Shown here: piece after piece, positions 11,314 through 21,988 of the stretch
Position numbering within the stretch: position 1 is the stretch's first letter
Layout of the letters: the number at the start of each line of letters is the position of its first letter
Assembly (NCBI GenBank): GCA_016586335.1
Contig: BLYE01000027.1
Location: 332,934-396,933 of the forward strand
DNA from: Nitzschia putrida
Taxonomy: Eukaryota > Bacillariophyta > Bacillariophyceae > Bacillariales > Bacillariaceae
Length of the DNA stretch: 64,000 nt
Direction: 5' to 3'
Position numbers and translations under genes: made by a program
The notes under the pieces: model-generated
What the model was told of the DNA's origin: nothing
Database searches by the model: none
Seen by the model: only the letters and a program-made list of their open reading frames with translations

Positions 11314-11829
11314 GTTGCCGACGGGAAAGAAGTTAAAGTTGTTAAAGTTGTTGTTGTTTGTGTACAAGGAAACAGAACCACCAGTGCTTGTTGTGTGGGC
11401 GCCCAAACATGAAACTTGAAACATGCTCCAGTCGTGAACCAGGCTGACTGGTTGTTGTTCTCAGAAGCTTTTCGGAGGACTGACAGACACTAGCCATGAT
11501 TTCTCCGACTCAACCTTGACACCTGGGAGAACCAACCATCAACCATCACACAAGTCACAAAAACAACAATGTCAATCTCAGTCCAAAGAATGATGACCAT
11601 GACGAGAATGGTTTTTGACAATACAGTACAGTTCTCATCCAGCCAGAAGGATTCAGTAACAATCAACCAGCACAGTAGAGACGATGGCAGTTGTGACAAG
11701 CCTGCTCTTCCTACAAGCAATATTGTCGCACGCGTTCAGGGAGGACGAGGAGATGAAAGTCAACCAAGGACAAAAGAAGTTTCACATCACATTCTCTATA
11801 TTTATAGTAGTGGTTACAATTCTCTCTTT
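11314..11829. other. Intergenic region, no gene seen
   Basis: Promoter side of eIF6 and downstream side of the helicase-associated-domain gene. Reading frames present on both strands are short and of biased composition. Confidence 0.4.
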
Positions 11830-12840
11830 CTAGTATGATCTCTTCTTGAGGCGGGGGTTGAAAATGAACCCAATCGACTTGAGTTTCTCAATCCGTCCTT
11901 CATTCATGTTGGAAGGCTCCTTTTGACAGAACAGTTTGTATTGCCGCCGTTGACATTTGACCCAGACGGCAAGTTGGGGGTTTTCAGGATACTTTTTGGG
12001 AACATTGGGATGTCCATACTTCTCCTTGAATAACCGAAGTTCATTCCAACGTTCTTCCCAAGCAGCGGCATGGCTGTCCCATACAAACCCTATGCGATTC
12101 AAGGCATCTTCACGTTCTTGTGTCATGGAAGAATGTCTTCCTTCCATCTTGAGGCGATATTGATACCGTTGCCGCTTGATCCAATGGGCCAGAGATGGGT
12201 TTTCCGGCCACTGAAGGGGAACACAGCAGTGGTGATGTCGTTCCCGGAACTGGAGCAGTTCATCGAACCGTAGGTTCCATTGGTCGACATGACAATTGCG
12301 CAGAAGAGATGAGTTGTTGGTGGTGCCTTGACTAGTGTCCATAGAGTCATGATGTCCCAACACATGCTCACTTTTGTACTGGCCTGCAATCTTTGGAGAA
12401 TGGTTGAAAGACCCACCATGACCACGAAGCATACCTACTTGAACGTCAAAGTAGGAACTTCTCAATGTGGAATTGGTTTGCATCAGAGACGAAATCGAGG
12501 ATACCAAAGAGGTATCTTCACTGTTGAGGAATAAGTCAAGGGACACATCCCGTACAACTTTCACTGAATTTTGGTCGGGATGAATTGGTGTAGGCTCGCA
12601 AAGCTTCACCATTTCTTGGATATCATAATCCTTCAAACGTTGGTTGCCACCACCTTGATGTGATCGATGATTGGAGAAGGGAGACGTCCAAGGGCTACCA
12701 CCAGAAGCAGCCAATTCTACTGTAGAACTGGATGAAACTGTATTGTCGTTGTAGGGGAGATAAAGAGGAGATTGAGAACATTCTCGCCTTTGTGCCATAG
12801 GAATACGGATGAAAGAGGGCACGAAGATTTCCAAGGTCAT
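11830..12840 (-). CDS. Protein with two helicase-associated (HA) domains
   Basis: 336 aa, no intron. The first 180 or so residues are Ser/Asn/His-rich and probably disordered. The C-terminal part has two tandem helicase-associated domains (HA, PF03457 type). The first starts WNLRFDELLQFRERHHHCCV, has the core WPENPSLAHWIKRQRYQYR and ends LNRIGFVWD. The second starts WEERWNELRLFKEKYGHPNV, has YPENPQLAVWVKCQRRQYK and ends LKSIGFIFNP. HA repeats fold as three-helix, Myb-like units and are thought to bind nucleic acid; they are abundant in diatoms, often without a helicase. A transcription- or DNA-related role is therefore inferred. The frame starts with TTG at 12849; the first ATG is at 12840. 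Confidence 0.82.
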   Translation of the reverse strand: MTLEIFVPSFIRIPMAQRRECSQSPLYLPYNDNTVSSSSTVELAASGGSPWTSPFSNHRSHQGGGNQRLKDYDIQEMVKLCEPTPIHPDQNSVKVVRDVSLDLFLNSEDTSLVSSISSLMQTNSTLRSSYFDVQVGMLRGHGGSFNHSPKIAGQYKSEHVLGHHDSMDTSQGTTNNSSLLRNCHVDQWNLRFDELLQFRERHHHCCVPLQWPENPSLAHWIKRQRYQYRLKMEGRHSSMTQEREDALNRIGFVWDSHAAAWEERWNELRLFKEKYGHPNVPKKYPENPQLAVWVKCQRRQYKLFCQKEPSNMNEGRIEKLKSIGFIFNPRLKKRSY

Positions 12841-12901
12841 GATTTTCAAATTATGAGAGCCACAAAGTATTCTCTAGACGTGCCGTCGTCGTTGTGACAA
12901 C

Positions 12902-12915
12902 TACTAACGTTAGTA
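12902..12915. repeat. TACTA-ACGT-TAGTA palindrome
   Basis: Perfect 14-bp inverted repeat TACTAACGTTAGTA. The same motif recurs at 39903-39916, 59292-59307 (16 bp), 59464-59477 and 61384-61399 (16 bp). Confidence 0.9.
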
Positions 12916-13249
12916 CTACCTAGTATACTTCCTGAGTGCATCGGATTCATAGGTCGCCATTGAAAGTGCCAGGATTTCCCAGTTTTTCGAGTTAGGGTTA
13001 CCTCACCAGATTATCAAAATCGGCCTTGGAATGGAAGGTGGCTGCGTCGCACTTGTGTCTCCACCTATGTTGTTGTAATTCTATCGACGAGAAAACTCTT
13101 TTGCGGTCCCGTTAGTGGTCGTAGACTTCCACACAATTACAGCGAAGTGCATTTTGCCCTAAATGGCACGAGACATCTTCTTCCTGTGGTGAGACGGGGA
13201 AAGTGGGAGGTTCAGATACTTGCCACCTCTCTCTAGTACTAACTGTATG

Positions 13250-13263
13250 TACTACCGGTAGTA
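13250..13263. repeat. TACTA-CCGG-TAGTA palindrome
   Basis: Perfect 14-bp inverted repeat TACTACCGGTAGTA; repeated identically at 17066-17079. Shares its arms with the ACGT-centred palindromes. Confidence 0.9.
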
Positions 13264-13310
13264 GGAGAGCTCTCTACCCCGTAGCAAGAGAAGTCTGTTA
13301 CGTAATTTGT

Positions 13311-13330
13311 ACTAGTACTAGTACTAGTAC
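13311..13330. repeat. ACTAGT/GTAC tandem palindrome run
   Basis: Twenty bases made only of overlapping ACTAGT and GTAC units; similar shorter runs occur at about 14086-14135, 17028-17045 and 61705-61730. Confidence 0.85.
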
Positions 13331-14282
13331 AGAGCAACTCTTCTACTCTACTACTGTTACCGCTAGTATTTGAATAGTAGAGCCGACGTGACTGCCATTG
13401 AACTAACAACACTGCAAACGTCCTTGGTAGGTTTTGAAAAGGGCCTCCAGCAGCGGTAGTAGTACAGGTACAGTACAACAAGCGGAAGAACTGCTGCGAA
13501 AGCCGATGTACTACTAAAAGACTACTACGATTGGAGGCAGCACGTCGACCAAGGGCGGAAGAAAGGGTATTTTTTGTCGATTTGCTCAAAGTATAAAGCT
13601 GGTACTCTAGATTTACTAACGTAAGTACAGCATGTTCTGACTTGCTTCGTGCTGCTCCAAGGTAGATACTACTAGTATTTTATTCTAGTTAATGGAACAT
13701 TTAGTATAGCCTATTGTTCTACTCCCAGTTGAGGTTACTAATGTAGTATGGAGGTGTCACGTTGCGAGCTTGTCGGAAGTCTGAATGGAAAATAGGTAAT
13801 AGGTCATGATGCTCGCTCGGTCGAACGGCTACCAACACAACAGACGCGTTGCACTTGGTTGAAGAAAGAAGTAGTCTTCCTTCTTGTTTCACCAACAGAT
13901 TTGAAGAAACCGCCCGTTCGGGCAACCTTGATTGCCCTGATTTGCATCATGCTGTTTGTTGACCGGTAGTACCTGCAGGTAGTGGCCTCCTCAGTTTGGT
14001 TCGAGTAGATCCGATCGCACTTCTCTGACACTTGGTATCATCCTGGGTAAAATTTCCGTACAAAACCTTTAACCTAAAAATTCGTACTAGTACTAAATTA
14101 TCGAGATCGCATTTCTACTAGTACTACTAGCACTAGTAGTATTGCTAGATGGACAGAGAACAAAATTCTACGCTAACAACTTGCATTGAGAGCAATTGTT
14201 GGCTTCAAATCGAACTTTTTTAGTTAGTTCTTCCTAGTCATCCATAGTAGTAGTAGGGGACGTCGCAGCAGGCCATGATGAT

Positions 14283-14283
<1 letters not shown>

Positions 14284-14352
<69 letters not shown>

Positions 14353-14353
14353 C
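14284..14353 (+). repeat. (CAA)n microsatellite
   Basis: About 23 uninterrupted CAA triplets in intergenic DNA. In one frame it would encode polyglutamine, but the frame has no other protein-like content, so it is not called as a gene. Confidence 0.95.
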
Positions 14354-15665
14354 TAGTACCAACACGAGACAACGACAAGGTCGTGGTGCTGGCTCTACTA
14401 GCACAGGAAACAGCAGCACGACTAGCTATAAGAAATCGTAGCAGTACTTTCGGAGGAAGATCATGATGCTTGTTCACGACCTACTTTAGTCCGAACGGGA
14501 GAATGGGTTTTACACAACACTTACCGGTAGTAGACGAAGCCCCAAGAAGCGGTCCAAGGAGATCCAAGTTGTGGATTTGGATTTGAGGTACTGCTACTAA
14601 CCGTTAGTACGAATGAATATGGAGTTGCGAAGATCCCCCTACATGATCATGTTAACTTTCTCGTAGTCACCCGTGCCATCTTCTCTACTGTCAGTAGTAC
14701 TAGTACTGTTCTATCAATACCGGCAGCAAAGTACTGCTGTACTCGTGCTCTCTACTAGTAGGTGTGTGGTGTCCCCCCCTCCCTCCTCCAACAAAGTGCT
14801 GTGCTGCTCTTCTCCTCTATCGTTAGACCGGAGCTGTACTACTGAATATTGCTGGACAATGAAGTAGCCTTTTAGATAACTCCGGAGGAGAGACAAATCA
14901 CTACTACTAGCTACTAGTAGTTACTAGTAGTATAATAATGCTGTGTTGTACTAGTAGTACCGTCGTGTTGTTGTTGTTGTTCAACCGAAATGATGCTGGA
15001 GAGAGCATTCTTCCTCCGATAACAAGCCATAGCAGAGTGGTGAAGAGGCCTCTGCCATGAATCTTTGGGAATTTTATGGTGCACATTTGTCTCTTGCGTC
15101 ACAGAACGACGATGATGCCTTCACAGCAGCAAGTCAAATGCCCGAACTTTGGTTGCAACGGAACACACGTAGGATTCTCACACCCAAACTGCGGGTTTGT
15201 CGTCGGAACATGACTATCAGTTTGCCAGCATTTGTATTGGCGTGGTTGATAATTCTGTTAGTGAACACTTGACATTTGTTGAACGTAGAAATGTGCCTTT
15301 TCTCAACAGTTGATTTCAAATTTAACGTCACGTAGTCATACGACTCATTGTTTCATCTCTCATTAAACATACCCGAATTGTCTTAATAGTAAAATGCAGC
15401 CCTCAGCGTTCACGTACTACCGTCCAACTATTGTTGTGGCAATAACAACTTTCTCCGAGTACCGCTCCACATAAGTCTGGTAGTACCGTCGGGCATTTCC
15501 CACTCTTGGTTACAAAAGTTCAGTTTCGTTTCATGTGGGCACAACGACGAAACAATCTTCGGAGAATAAAATCCAACATTAACCCTCTCGTCTCACAATT
15601 TTTTGGTTGACAATCCAACCATCGACTTTTGATTCACAATCACTTGCTCGTACAACAACGAAAAC

Positions 15666-16322
15666 ATGTCTTCAGGCACCAAGAGTTCTGGACGTCGCGT
15701 CAGTTTCAATGGACGTGTCCAAGTGAGAAGAACAGAGTATGTCGTCGCCGAGGTAGAAGGTGCCCCTGTGCCCACATGGTACACGCAGAATGAACTTCAA
15801 CAAATGCGAAAGCGCCAGGTCAAGGTCATGATGTCTCTTGACAAGGTAGGGGATGCTGACAAGGAAGTTCTCAGGAACGTCTATGCTATTGACACTTTCG
15901 ATTCAAAGCGTGAGCGACAAGACCGCGTAATTGAATGCCGATCGGCTGTAATGAAGGAACAAGAACGGCAATGGGAACAAGCTGAGATCGACGTTGTCTC
16001 CATCTCACAGAGTTGCCAAATCGTGTCGGCAATTTCATCGGAGGTTGCTTGGGAGCGGGCCTCAGCAGTGGCCGACGAGGTGGGGCGTGAGAACAAAAAG
16101 GAGATCGATATGTGGAGGGAACGTCAAGCTCCGTTGCAAAAGGAAAACCAACTCCCATCCAAGGCAGATCAGTTGAAAACATTGGAACAATGGCTATCTC
16201 CTCGTTCTGTTAAGGCTGTGCAAAACAAAAAATTGAGCGTGCCCCACTGGAAGCGACGTGACCTCAAGTCCTCAATGCTTGCGGTCCAACAACCCAGCCG
16301 ATCCAGCAGCCGCTGTCTGTAA
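15666..16322 (+). CDS. Uncharacterised diatom-type protein, tandem copy 1
   Basis: 218 aa, no intron, ATG at 15666. Charged, mostly helical and without signal or membrane segments, so probably cytosolic or nuclear. The N-terminus has a GRRVSFNGRVQVRRTEYVV box followed by PTWYTQNELQQMRKRQV. The middle has DRVIECRSAVMKEQERQWEQ, then a heptad-like stretch with VSISQSCQIVSAIS. The end is VPHWKRRDLKSS and a SRCL terminus. From memory, VSF..V.V / WY..E / VL.EQ.RQ layouts occur in a large family of unnamed diatom proteins; function unknown. The copy at 18169-18828 is clearly homologous throughout, and short matches upstream of both starts suggest the duplication included the promoter. Confidence 0.8.
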   Translation: MSSGTKSSGRRVSFNGRVQVRRTEYVVAEVEGAPVPTWYTQNELQQMRKRQVKVMMSLDKVGDADKEVLRNVYAIDTFDSKRERQDRVIECRSAVMKEQERQWEQAEIDVVSISQSCQIVSAISSEVAWERASAVADEVGRENKKEIDMWRERQAPLQKENQLPSKADQLKTLEQWLSPRSVKAVQNKKLSVPHWKRRDLKSSMLAVQQPSRSSSRCL

Positions 16323-18168
16323 ATTGCTAAACAAATAGGTGCTGTACAATATTGATTATCTACTACTGTACTACCTAGTAGTACTTTAGTTCTACTGTGC
16401 AAGAGTCTCTGCTCGTAGCAGCATTGTCATCGCTGTCGTTGATATCGAAGATTGTAGGAGGCTACTGCAGAATAGACTTGTACGGCGGTACTAAGCACCA
16501 CCAACTTGCACTATTCTTTTGGCAGCAGCTTCGTTGTCGTTCGCGAGGTGGCAAGCCCTTTGTTTGGCAATTATTGACAGTAGCAAAATGACCCTTGTCA
16601 ATCTACGTTGACGTAAGAGACGATGTGAAGTCAGCCTTCACAATGCCTTCAAAGTGAAGGACCTAATATAATATATAATACTGTACCATACTATAATCTG
16701 AATATCTGATCTTCCAGGACGGGTTTTTCGTACTACAGTACCACCGTACCAGTAGTACTACTACTAACCGTAGTACCACCTACCACCTACTACTAGTAGG
16801 TACTAACGTTGTAGTAGGATCTAACAGTACCAATGAAGGCACATCCTTTCGCCACGTTGATCGGAAATAATGTGCATCCCCCCAGATTAGTTTCGCGCAG
16901 GTTTAGGAAGCAGGATTCCAAGCCCTCTTCGATCTCTGGAAAGATGTTGACGAGCGAGCAAGGATGTCCACACAACAACAACGACAACAACAACAACCAC
17001 CACCTCATCATTATTTTGTACTAGTACGTTAGTACTAGTAGTACAACATTATACCAGTATTTAACTACTACCGGTAGTAACATACAACTACTAGCGATAT
17101 TTAAGCAATGACACTCCTCTTTCCTACGGTGAAATAATACTGGACGATCCATAATCTCTGGCTACTAGTACAAAAAATGCCGGTAGACAGCATTGAGACG
17201 GCAAGAAATCTTGTATAGGCATCCTTACGATTTTTAATGAAGCAATTGGTGGGTTAAAGTTTTCTCTGAACTCTTTGGAAGGAGGGTACTAGTACCAGGT
17301 ATCGTACTAGTACGACTCAAGAACCCAGAGTATCAGTTACCGGTACTAGTAGTATTTACCATCCACCACCCTGAGACTTTCCTACTGGTACCTACTAGTA
17401 GTTATCTTAGAGAGGAGGTAGTATGAGTTATCCTCGATGCAAATGCACCTCGTCATCACTACTGGAGGAGTGTAAGGATGGGGCCCCTTCCAAGAATCTT
17501 TGGGAATTTTCACCCTCAAAGATAATCCGGACCTTCACTACCGGTACTCACCCCACCACAAACAACAACAACAACCCAGAAGAAAGCCAAGGAACCTCCC
17601 CTGGCCGAACTTCAGTTTCGTTAGGAGAAGCCCATAATCGAAGTTTCAACCTCGAAATGACGGTTGTGAAAGTTTATATATTGATTCAAGAAAACACAGA
17701 ATCTCTCATTCTCGAATTGTCAGGTGGAGACATAAGCAGTTGAACTTAGTACTGCAGGGATTTCCTGACATTGACTTGAATATAATAAGGAGAAATCCTT
17801 TAATTACCTTAAATACAGGATTCTTCAATCATTGGCGTAGTAGTAGTAGTACCAACAAACGTTATGTTAAAGTAGTAGGCGGAGGAGGAGCGAGGGACAT
17901 AATACCCCCCTGTCAGACATTATTGTGTCATCGCATATAATATCTCACATTTAATCCGAAAAGCAACTTCTCTAAGCACCTCCTCGTCTCGTGTCATTAG
18001 GCTTCTGGTTAGCCTGGTGCAAGAGTTCACTACTAGTACAACATACCGCAGAGATATTTTTTCCTTGTTCATTCCTCGGCTCACAATTATTCTTGGTTGG
18101 CCACTCAACCAAACATCGACTGCTTGTTGATTCCAAAACATTTTTTGCTTGCTCAACTGAAACATAAA
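16323..18168. other. Gene-poor region between the tandem copies
   Basis: Rich in GTAC/CTAG palindromes, including TACTACCGGTAGTA at 17066-17079. Several short frames are present, none with recognisable content. The last 120 bases resemble the upstream region of copy 1 (a TTGGTTG motif, then CATCGACT). Confidence 0.5.
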
Positions 18169-18828
18169 ATGACCTCGAACAACAGCAGTTGCAACACACA
18201 AGGGCGTCGAGTCAGCTTCAACGGACGTGTCCAGGTTAGAAGAACAGAATATGTCGTTGCCGACGCCGAAGAAGTTCAAGAAGTACCAACATGGTACTCA
18301 CAATATGAGCTTCAGCAAATGAGGAAACGGCAAGTCAAGGTTATGATGTCCCTAGACAAGGTCGGGGATGCCGACAAGGAAGTGCTCAAGAATGTCTATG
18401 CCATTGACACTTTCGACTCGAAGCGTGAACGCCAAGATCGAGTGATTGAATGCCGCTCCTCCGTGCTGAGAGAGCAAGAACGGCAGTGGGAGGAAGCTGA
18501 GAGTGACATTGTGTCAATCTCGCGAAGTTGCCAAGTTGTGTCGGCTATTTCCGGAGGGTTTGCTCGAGAACGTGCTTCTGCCGTAGCACAGGAAGTCCAA
18601 AGAGAAATCAAGAAGGATATTGAGACTATGAGGCTGCCACAGAAGGAAGAAGCTCATGTTTCTCTCAAGAAGGTTGATCAACTAAAGGACTTGGAGCAAT
18701 GGTTTTCACCTTCTGCTTTGAAAGCTGTGCAGAACAAGAAGTTGACCGTACCACACTGGAAACGAAGAGACATGAAGACTTCCCCTGTTGTACAACAACC
18801 TCGATTGACAACAAGCCGATGTCTATAG
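18169..18828 (+). CDS. Uncharacterised diatom-type protein, tandem copy 2
   Basis: 219 aa, no intron. The frame opens upstream with TTG at 18097, but the first ATG is at 18169. It aligns end to end with the protein at 15666-16322. Nearly invariant blocks are GRRVSFNGRVQVRRTEYVV, ELQQMRKRQVKVMMSLDKV and NVYAIDTFDSKRERQDRVIE; VQNKKLTVPHWKRRD and the SRCL-type end are also kept. The most variable part is residues 125-180 (acidic/basic helical stretch). Conservation concentrated in blocks suggests both copies are under constraint. Function is unknown; the block pattern points to a protein-interaction role, which is speculation. Confidence 0.8.
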   Translation: MTSNNSSCNTQGRRVSFNGRVQVRRTEYVVADAEEVQEVPTWYSQYELQQMRKRQVKVMMSLDKVGDADKEVLKNVYAIDTFDSKRERQDRVIECRSSVLREQERQWEEAESDIVSISRSCQVVSAISGGFARERASAVAQEVQREIKKDIETMRLPQKEEAHVSLKKVDQLKDLEQWFSPSALKAVQNKKLTVPHWKRRDMKTSPVVQQPRLTTSRCL

Positions 18829-19813
18829 TAAGCTAAGCCATCAATAGACTTGTACTAATACTACCAACTATGTGAACCTGTACCTTCTTCTACCCGTAGA
18901 GAATATTCCAATTCCTAGTTTACCATGGTCGCCAGAAGCAGCAGTAGTACATCTTCATCAACACCATCATGGTCTACGAGTACGGAAGCAAGCAAGCATC
19001 GAGCGTATTGCAGTTATTGGCGATCATTCGAAAACCCGTGTTGCAGAATTCCGAAGCTTGACTCAATCCAGCATCCACCCGTAGTACCCCAAAACTGTCG
19101 CTCATTTCTCTGTCGTTCGCGAGGCTGCCATTCCTGTGCACATGTGCATTGGCCGGTCACAATCCCTAACTGCTCTAATCGAGCTGTTCTTTTGCTGGCA
19201 TAAGTTGAAACCATGGAGACGAAAAGGTTTCTACGTTGCACCACCACGTCAGGCATATTCACCCATCACAAAGTTCCTGGAAATCGAGAAGTCCACAAAC
19301 GCGAGGGTTCACAGTAGTACTATGTTGCTTTCACTGTTGCCAAGAATGAGAATCAAACAACAAGAACTCCAAAATCCAAAACTCTACCGCCGGCAGTAAT
19401 TACAAAGCTGCTCTTGTTGATGATGAGTGACTCTTTTGGATGTTAGTTTAATAGAGCGATATCAACATACCATCATGCTTTCACGTACGACCAAGAATGG
19501 AAAGGAAGTTGAGCAAGATCCGTTGGGAGAAATCGTTTTCTGGAAATCGACGGGGCAACATCCGCGAAACAGGAGAAGCAACCACGAAAGCACCAACACG
19601 AACTATAGTATATTGGCGTGAGGCCTCCATCTAAATTAGAGACAAACCTGACTGTGGAAAAGACCTTCCATCATGATCATACTCATCATACGTCCAATCC
19701 ATCATCACGTGTATCAATTTACGGTGATACTAACGTACTACCAGAAACCTACTAGTATTACATACTGTCCTTCCCTCCGAGTGCTGCTACCGATAGCCTC
19801 CAATTTCTACTAG
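18829..19813. other. Intergenic region, no gene supported
   Basis: Several overlapping 60-90-codon plus-strand frames lie between 18872 and 19621, none with recognisable domains or a consistent exon structure. A 13-base GTCGTTCGCGAGG string near 19110 is also present downstream of copy 1 near 16536, a further trace of the tandem duplication. Confidence 0.4.
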
Positions 19814-21538
19814 CTAGGGAAGAGCATCGCTGTCTAGAACCCAAATGAGTCGATCGTTTGGTTTGACCATAGAAACGGGCAACGTGGTAATGGCAGACGC
19901 TTGAACGGGAACTTGTTCATAGCACACACACGATGGCGCGACAGCAACAGGTGATGTTTGCTTGCCCTTGAGTGCCGAACCAAATACTTGCTTGGTAATG
20001 GGTTGCTTGCTGGATCCAGTTCCAACCACAATGATGTTTCGTGTCAGCTTGTTCAATACATGGAATGTGAGAGTAATACGTTCTGGAGGTGGCTTGGGTG
20101 AATCCTCGATTCCAAGAACCCATCGCTCTTGGCCCGACGCATCTGTTCGTCCAGCCAACAAGGAATGTGTGGGGAACAAACTGCAAGTGTGTCCATCGGG
20201 TCCAAATCCCAAAACAGCCATGTCCAATTGATCACCTGTGAATTTGGCAAAGGTGGTCTTGATTTGTTTTTCATACGCCAAAGCAACAGCATCATTGGCG
20301 GCGGATCGTTGATCGGGAGCAGATGCCAACAAGGCTTGCAAGGCAGCCTCATCCAATCCATACACTTGATTCGATGGAATACCAACATGATTCAAAAGAT
20401 TGGTCTGCAGAGCCAGCAAGTTGGAATCTGAATGGGTGTTGGGAACACATCGTTCGTCAGCCAAGAGTACATGCCACTTGCTCCATTGAGGATCAGTAAT
20501 ACCCTGCTGGGCAAAGCATTCTGGAAGCGCCGCCAATTGGGAAGGAAGCGACCCTCCACTGAGTGCAATGGTAAATGCCCCACGTTCGGCAATGGCACGC
20601 ATCGAATATTGGACCAAGAGTGGACACAACGCCTGGGGAACTTTGGCTTTGGAAGATGCCACCAACAACTCGTGAACTACAATCGAATGAGTGAGTGACA
20701 CAGGCAAGGCGGTAGTTGGAACATCCTTCATGGCAGCTTGATCGACCAAATAGAGAATATTATCGTCTGCACCATCATTATCTTCTTCTTTTGGAGGTTG
20801 TACCATGGCACATGGATACTTGGGTTCTAGTTGTTGGACATGATAGAAATTGTATTCGTCGGCAGTGGACTGGAGTCCATGGACAAAAATGTCCTTGAGG
20901 ATGGGACTCTTGGACTCTCCAGCACCACAAAAGAGGATTGTTCGCGTAAAGTGATTCAAAAGAGTAAGCGTGAGAGTAATACGACGAGAAGGTGGTTTGG
21001 GAGAATCCTTAATAGGAGCGACCCAAGGAGCCTCGAGATTGGAGGGATCGTAGCCTGTGACCAAGGGATGTCCAGGAAACAAACTACACGTGTGGCCATC
21101 AGGTCCAAATCCCAAGACGGCCAAATCCAATTTTCCTCCGGTCGCACTCAAGGCTGTATGAACCTTTCGAGCGTAGTTATCTGCAGCAATTTCGACGGAT
21201 TCGGCCAAGGAAACTTGATCGAGGTCATAGATTTGATTGTGAGGAATATTGTTGTTGGGAAGTGTATCGAGAAAGGCGCGACGAATGGCTCGTAGGTTGG
21301 AGTCCGGATGATCGGCTGGGACACATCTCTCATCCGCCAACAAGACATGCCAGGCATGGAAATGAGGATTTGTCTTGGAATGAGCTAGTTTGGCCAAGAG
21401 TTGAGGAAGAGAACCCCCACTGAGTGCAATGGAGAAGGCTCCTCGTTGCTCGATTGCCTTTTGACAGCATCGAAGGATCTGAGAGCAGAGTTCATCCGAT
21501 AAGCTTTCCTTGTCGGGAAGGACGTGTACTTGAACCAT
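19814..21538 (-). CDS. PGL: Double-domain 6-phosphogluconolactonase
   Basis: Hydrolyses 6-phosphogluconolactone to 6-phosphogluconate, step two of the oxidative pentose phosphate pathway. 574 aa in one exon, about twice the usual 230-270, because two complete lactonase domains are fused head to tail. Domain 1 (about 1-265) has SGGSLP at 40-45, LADERCVPADHPDSN and GFGPDGHTCSLFPG at 143-156. Domain 2 (about 280-570) has SGGSLP at 327-332, LADERCVPNTHSDSN and GFGPDGHTCSLFP near 444. The catalytic His and the phosphate-binding residues are present in both, so both may be active. A short acidic linker (EEDNDGADDN) joins them. No targeting peptide is seen, so cytosolic location is likely. Transcribed divergently from the HEAT-like gene. 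Confidence 0.93.
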   Translation of the reverse strand: MVQVHVLPDKESLSDELCSQILRCCQKAIEQRGAFSIALSGGSLPQLLAKLAHSKTNPHFHAWHVLLADERCVPADHPDSNLRAIRRAFLDTLPNNNIPHNQIYDLDQVSLAESVEIAADNYARKVHTALSATGGKLDLAVLGFGPDGHTCSLFPGHPLVTGYDPSNLEAPWVAPIKDSPKPPSRRITLTLTLLNHFTRTILFCGAGESKSPILKDIFVHGLQSTADEYNFYHVQQLEPKYPCAMVQPPKEEDNDGADDNILYLVDQAAMKDVPTTALPVSLTHSIVVHELLVASSKAKVPQALCPLLVQYSMRAIAERGAFTIALSGGSLPSQLAALPECFAQQGITDPQWSKWHVLLADERCVPNTHSDSNLLALQTNLLNHVGIPSNQVYGLDEAALQALLASAPDQRSAANDAVALAYEKQIKTTFAKFTGDQLDMAVLGFGPDGHTCSLFPTHSLLAGRTDASGQERWVLGIEDSPKPPPERITLTFHVLNKLTRNIIVVGTGSSKQPITKQVFGSALKGKQTSPVAVAPSCVCYEQVPVQASAITTLPVSMVKPNDRLIWVLDSDALP

Positions 21539-21988
21539 TCTTTGTTATATTTGTTTTTGTTTTGGTTGTTTTTGTTGTTGTCGATATGGTTGCAGTCGTT
21601 GTTGACCAAGACTTCTTTATGGTTCTTGTAATGATGTTACTAAGTATTGTATGAGAATGCAATCACCCAAATCGGTCAAGGAGGCCTTTTTCGGATCTTT
21701 CTGCTGAAACTCTTTTCGAGTCCAAGAAAGCTCGGGAAGTGGTGGTGGTTGATGATGATGATGTCAGATGAGAACCTCCATGTCTTTCATTTTGTCCTTT
21801 TGTCGCATGTGACACATTTGGGTCCAACGAGTCATGTCTCCTTCGTGAGGTTTCTCGACCGTTCACAACTTAGGCGTTGTTGTGTTCACACAACAAGGGA
21901 ATTTCCTACTACAGTAGTAGTTGTTGTACCATCTCTAGTGTATCAACAAATCAACAACAGAAATCTTAGCAAGAATCACAGAATCAAA
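21539..21988. promoter_or_regulatory. Divergent intergenic/5' UTR region
   Basis: 450 bp between the divergent starts of the lactonase gene (minus) and the HEAT-like gene (plus); presumably a shared promoter. The plus-strand frame is open back to a TTG at 21647 but has no ATG-initiated conserved content before 21989. Confidence 0.4.

Larger units (their letters stand above)
12841..15665. other. Long gene-poor, palindrome-rich intergenic region
   Basis: No credible gene. It is dense in GTAC/CTAG palindromes such as TACTAACGTTAGTA at 12902-12915 and TACTACCGGTAGTA at 13250-13263, plus a (CAA)n tract. Short frames here open with non-ATG codons or read through the repeats. Confidence 0.55.

Noticed and set aside
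13239..13589. 116-codon minus-strand frame with an Arg/Ser-rich, presequence-like start
   Set aside because: Opens with TTG and reads through ACTAGT/GTAC repeats; no homology seen.
14275..14466. Polyglutamine-encoding frame
   Set aside because: Explained by the (CAA)n microsatellite; no flanking protein-like sequence.
20831..21295. 154-codon plus-strand frame
   Set aside because: Antisense to the 6-phosphogluconolactonase gene.
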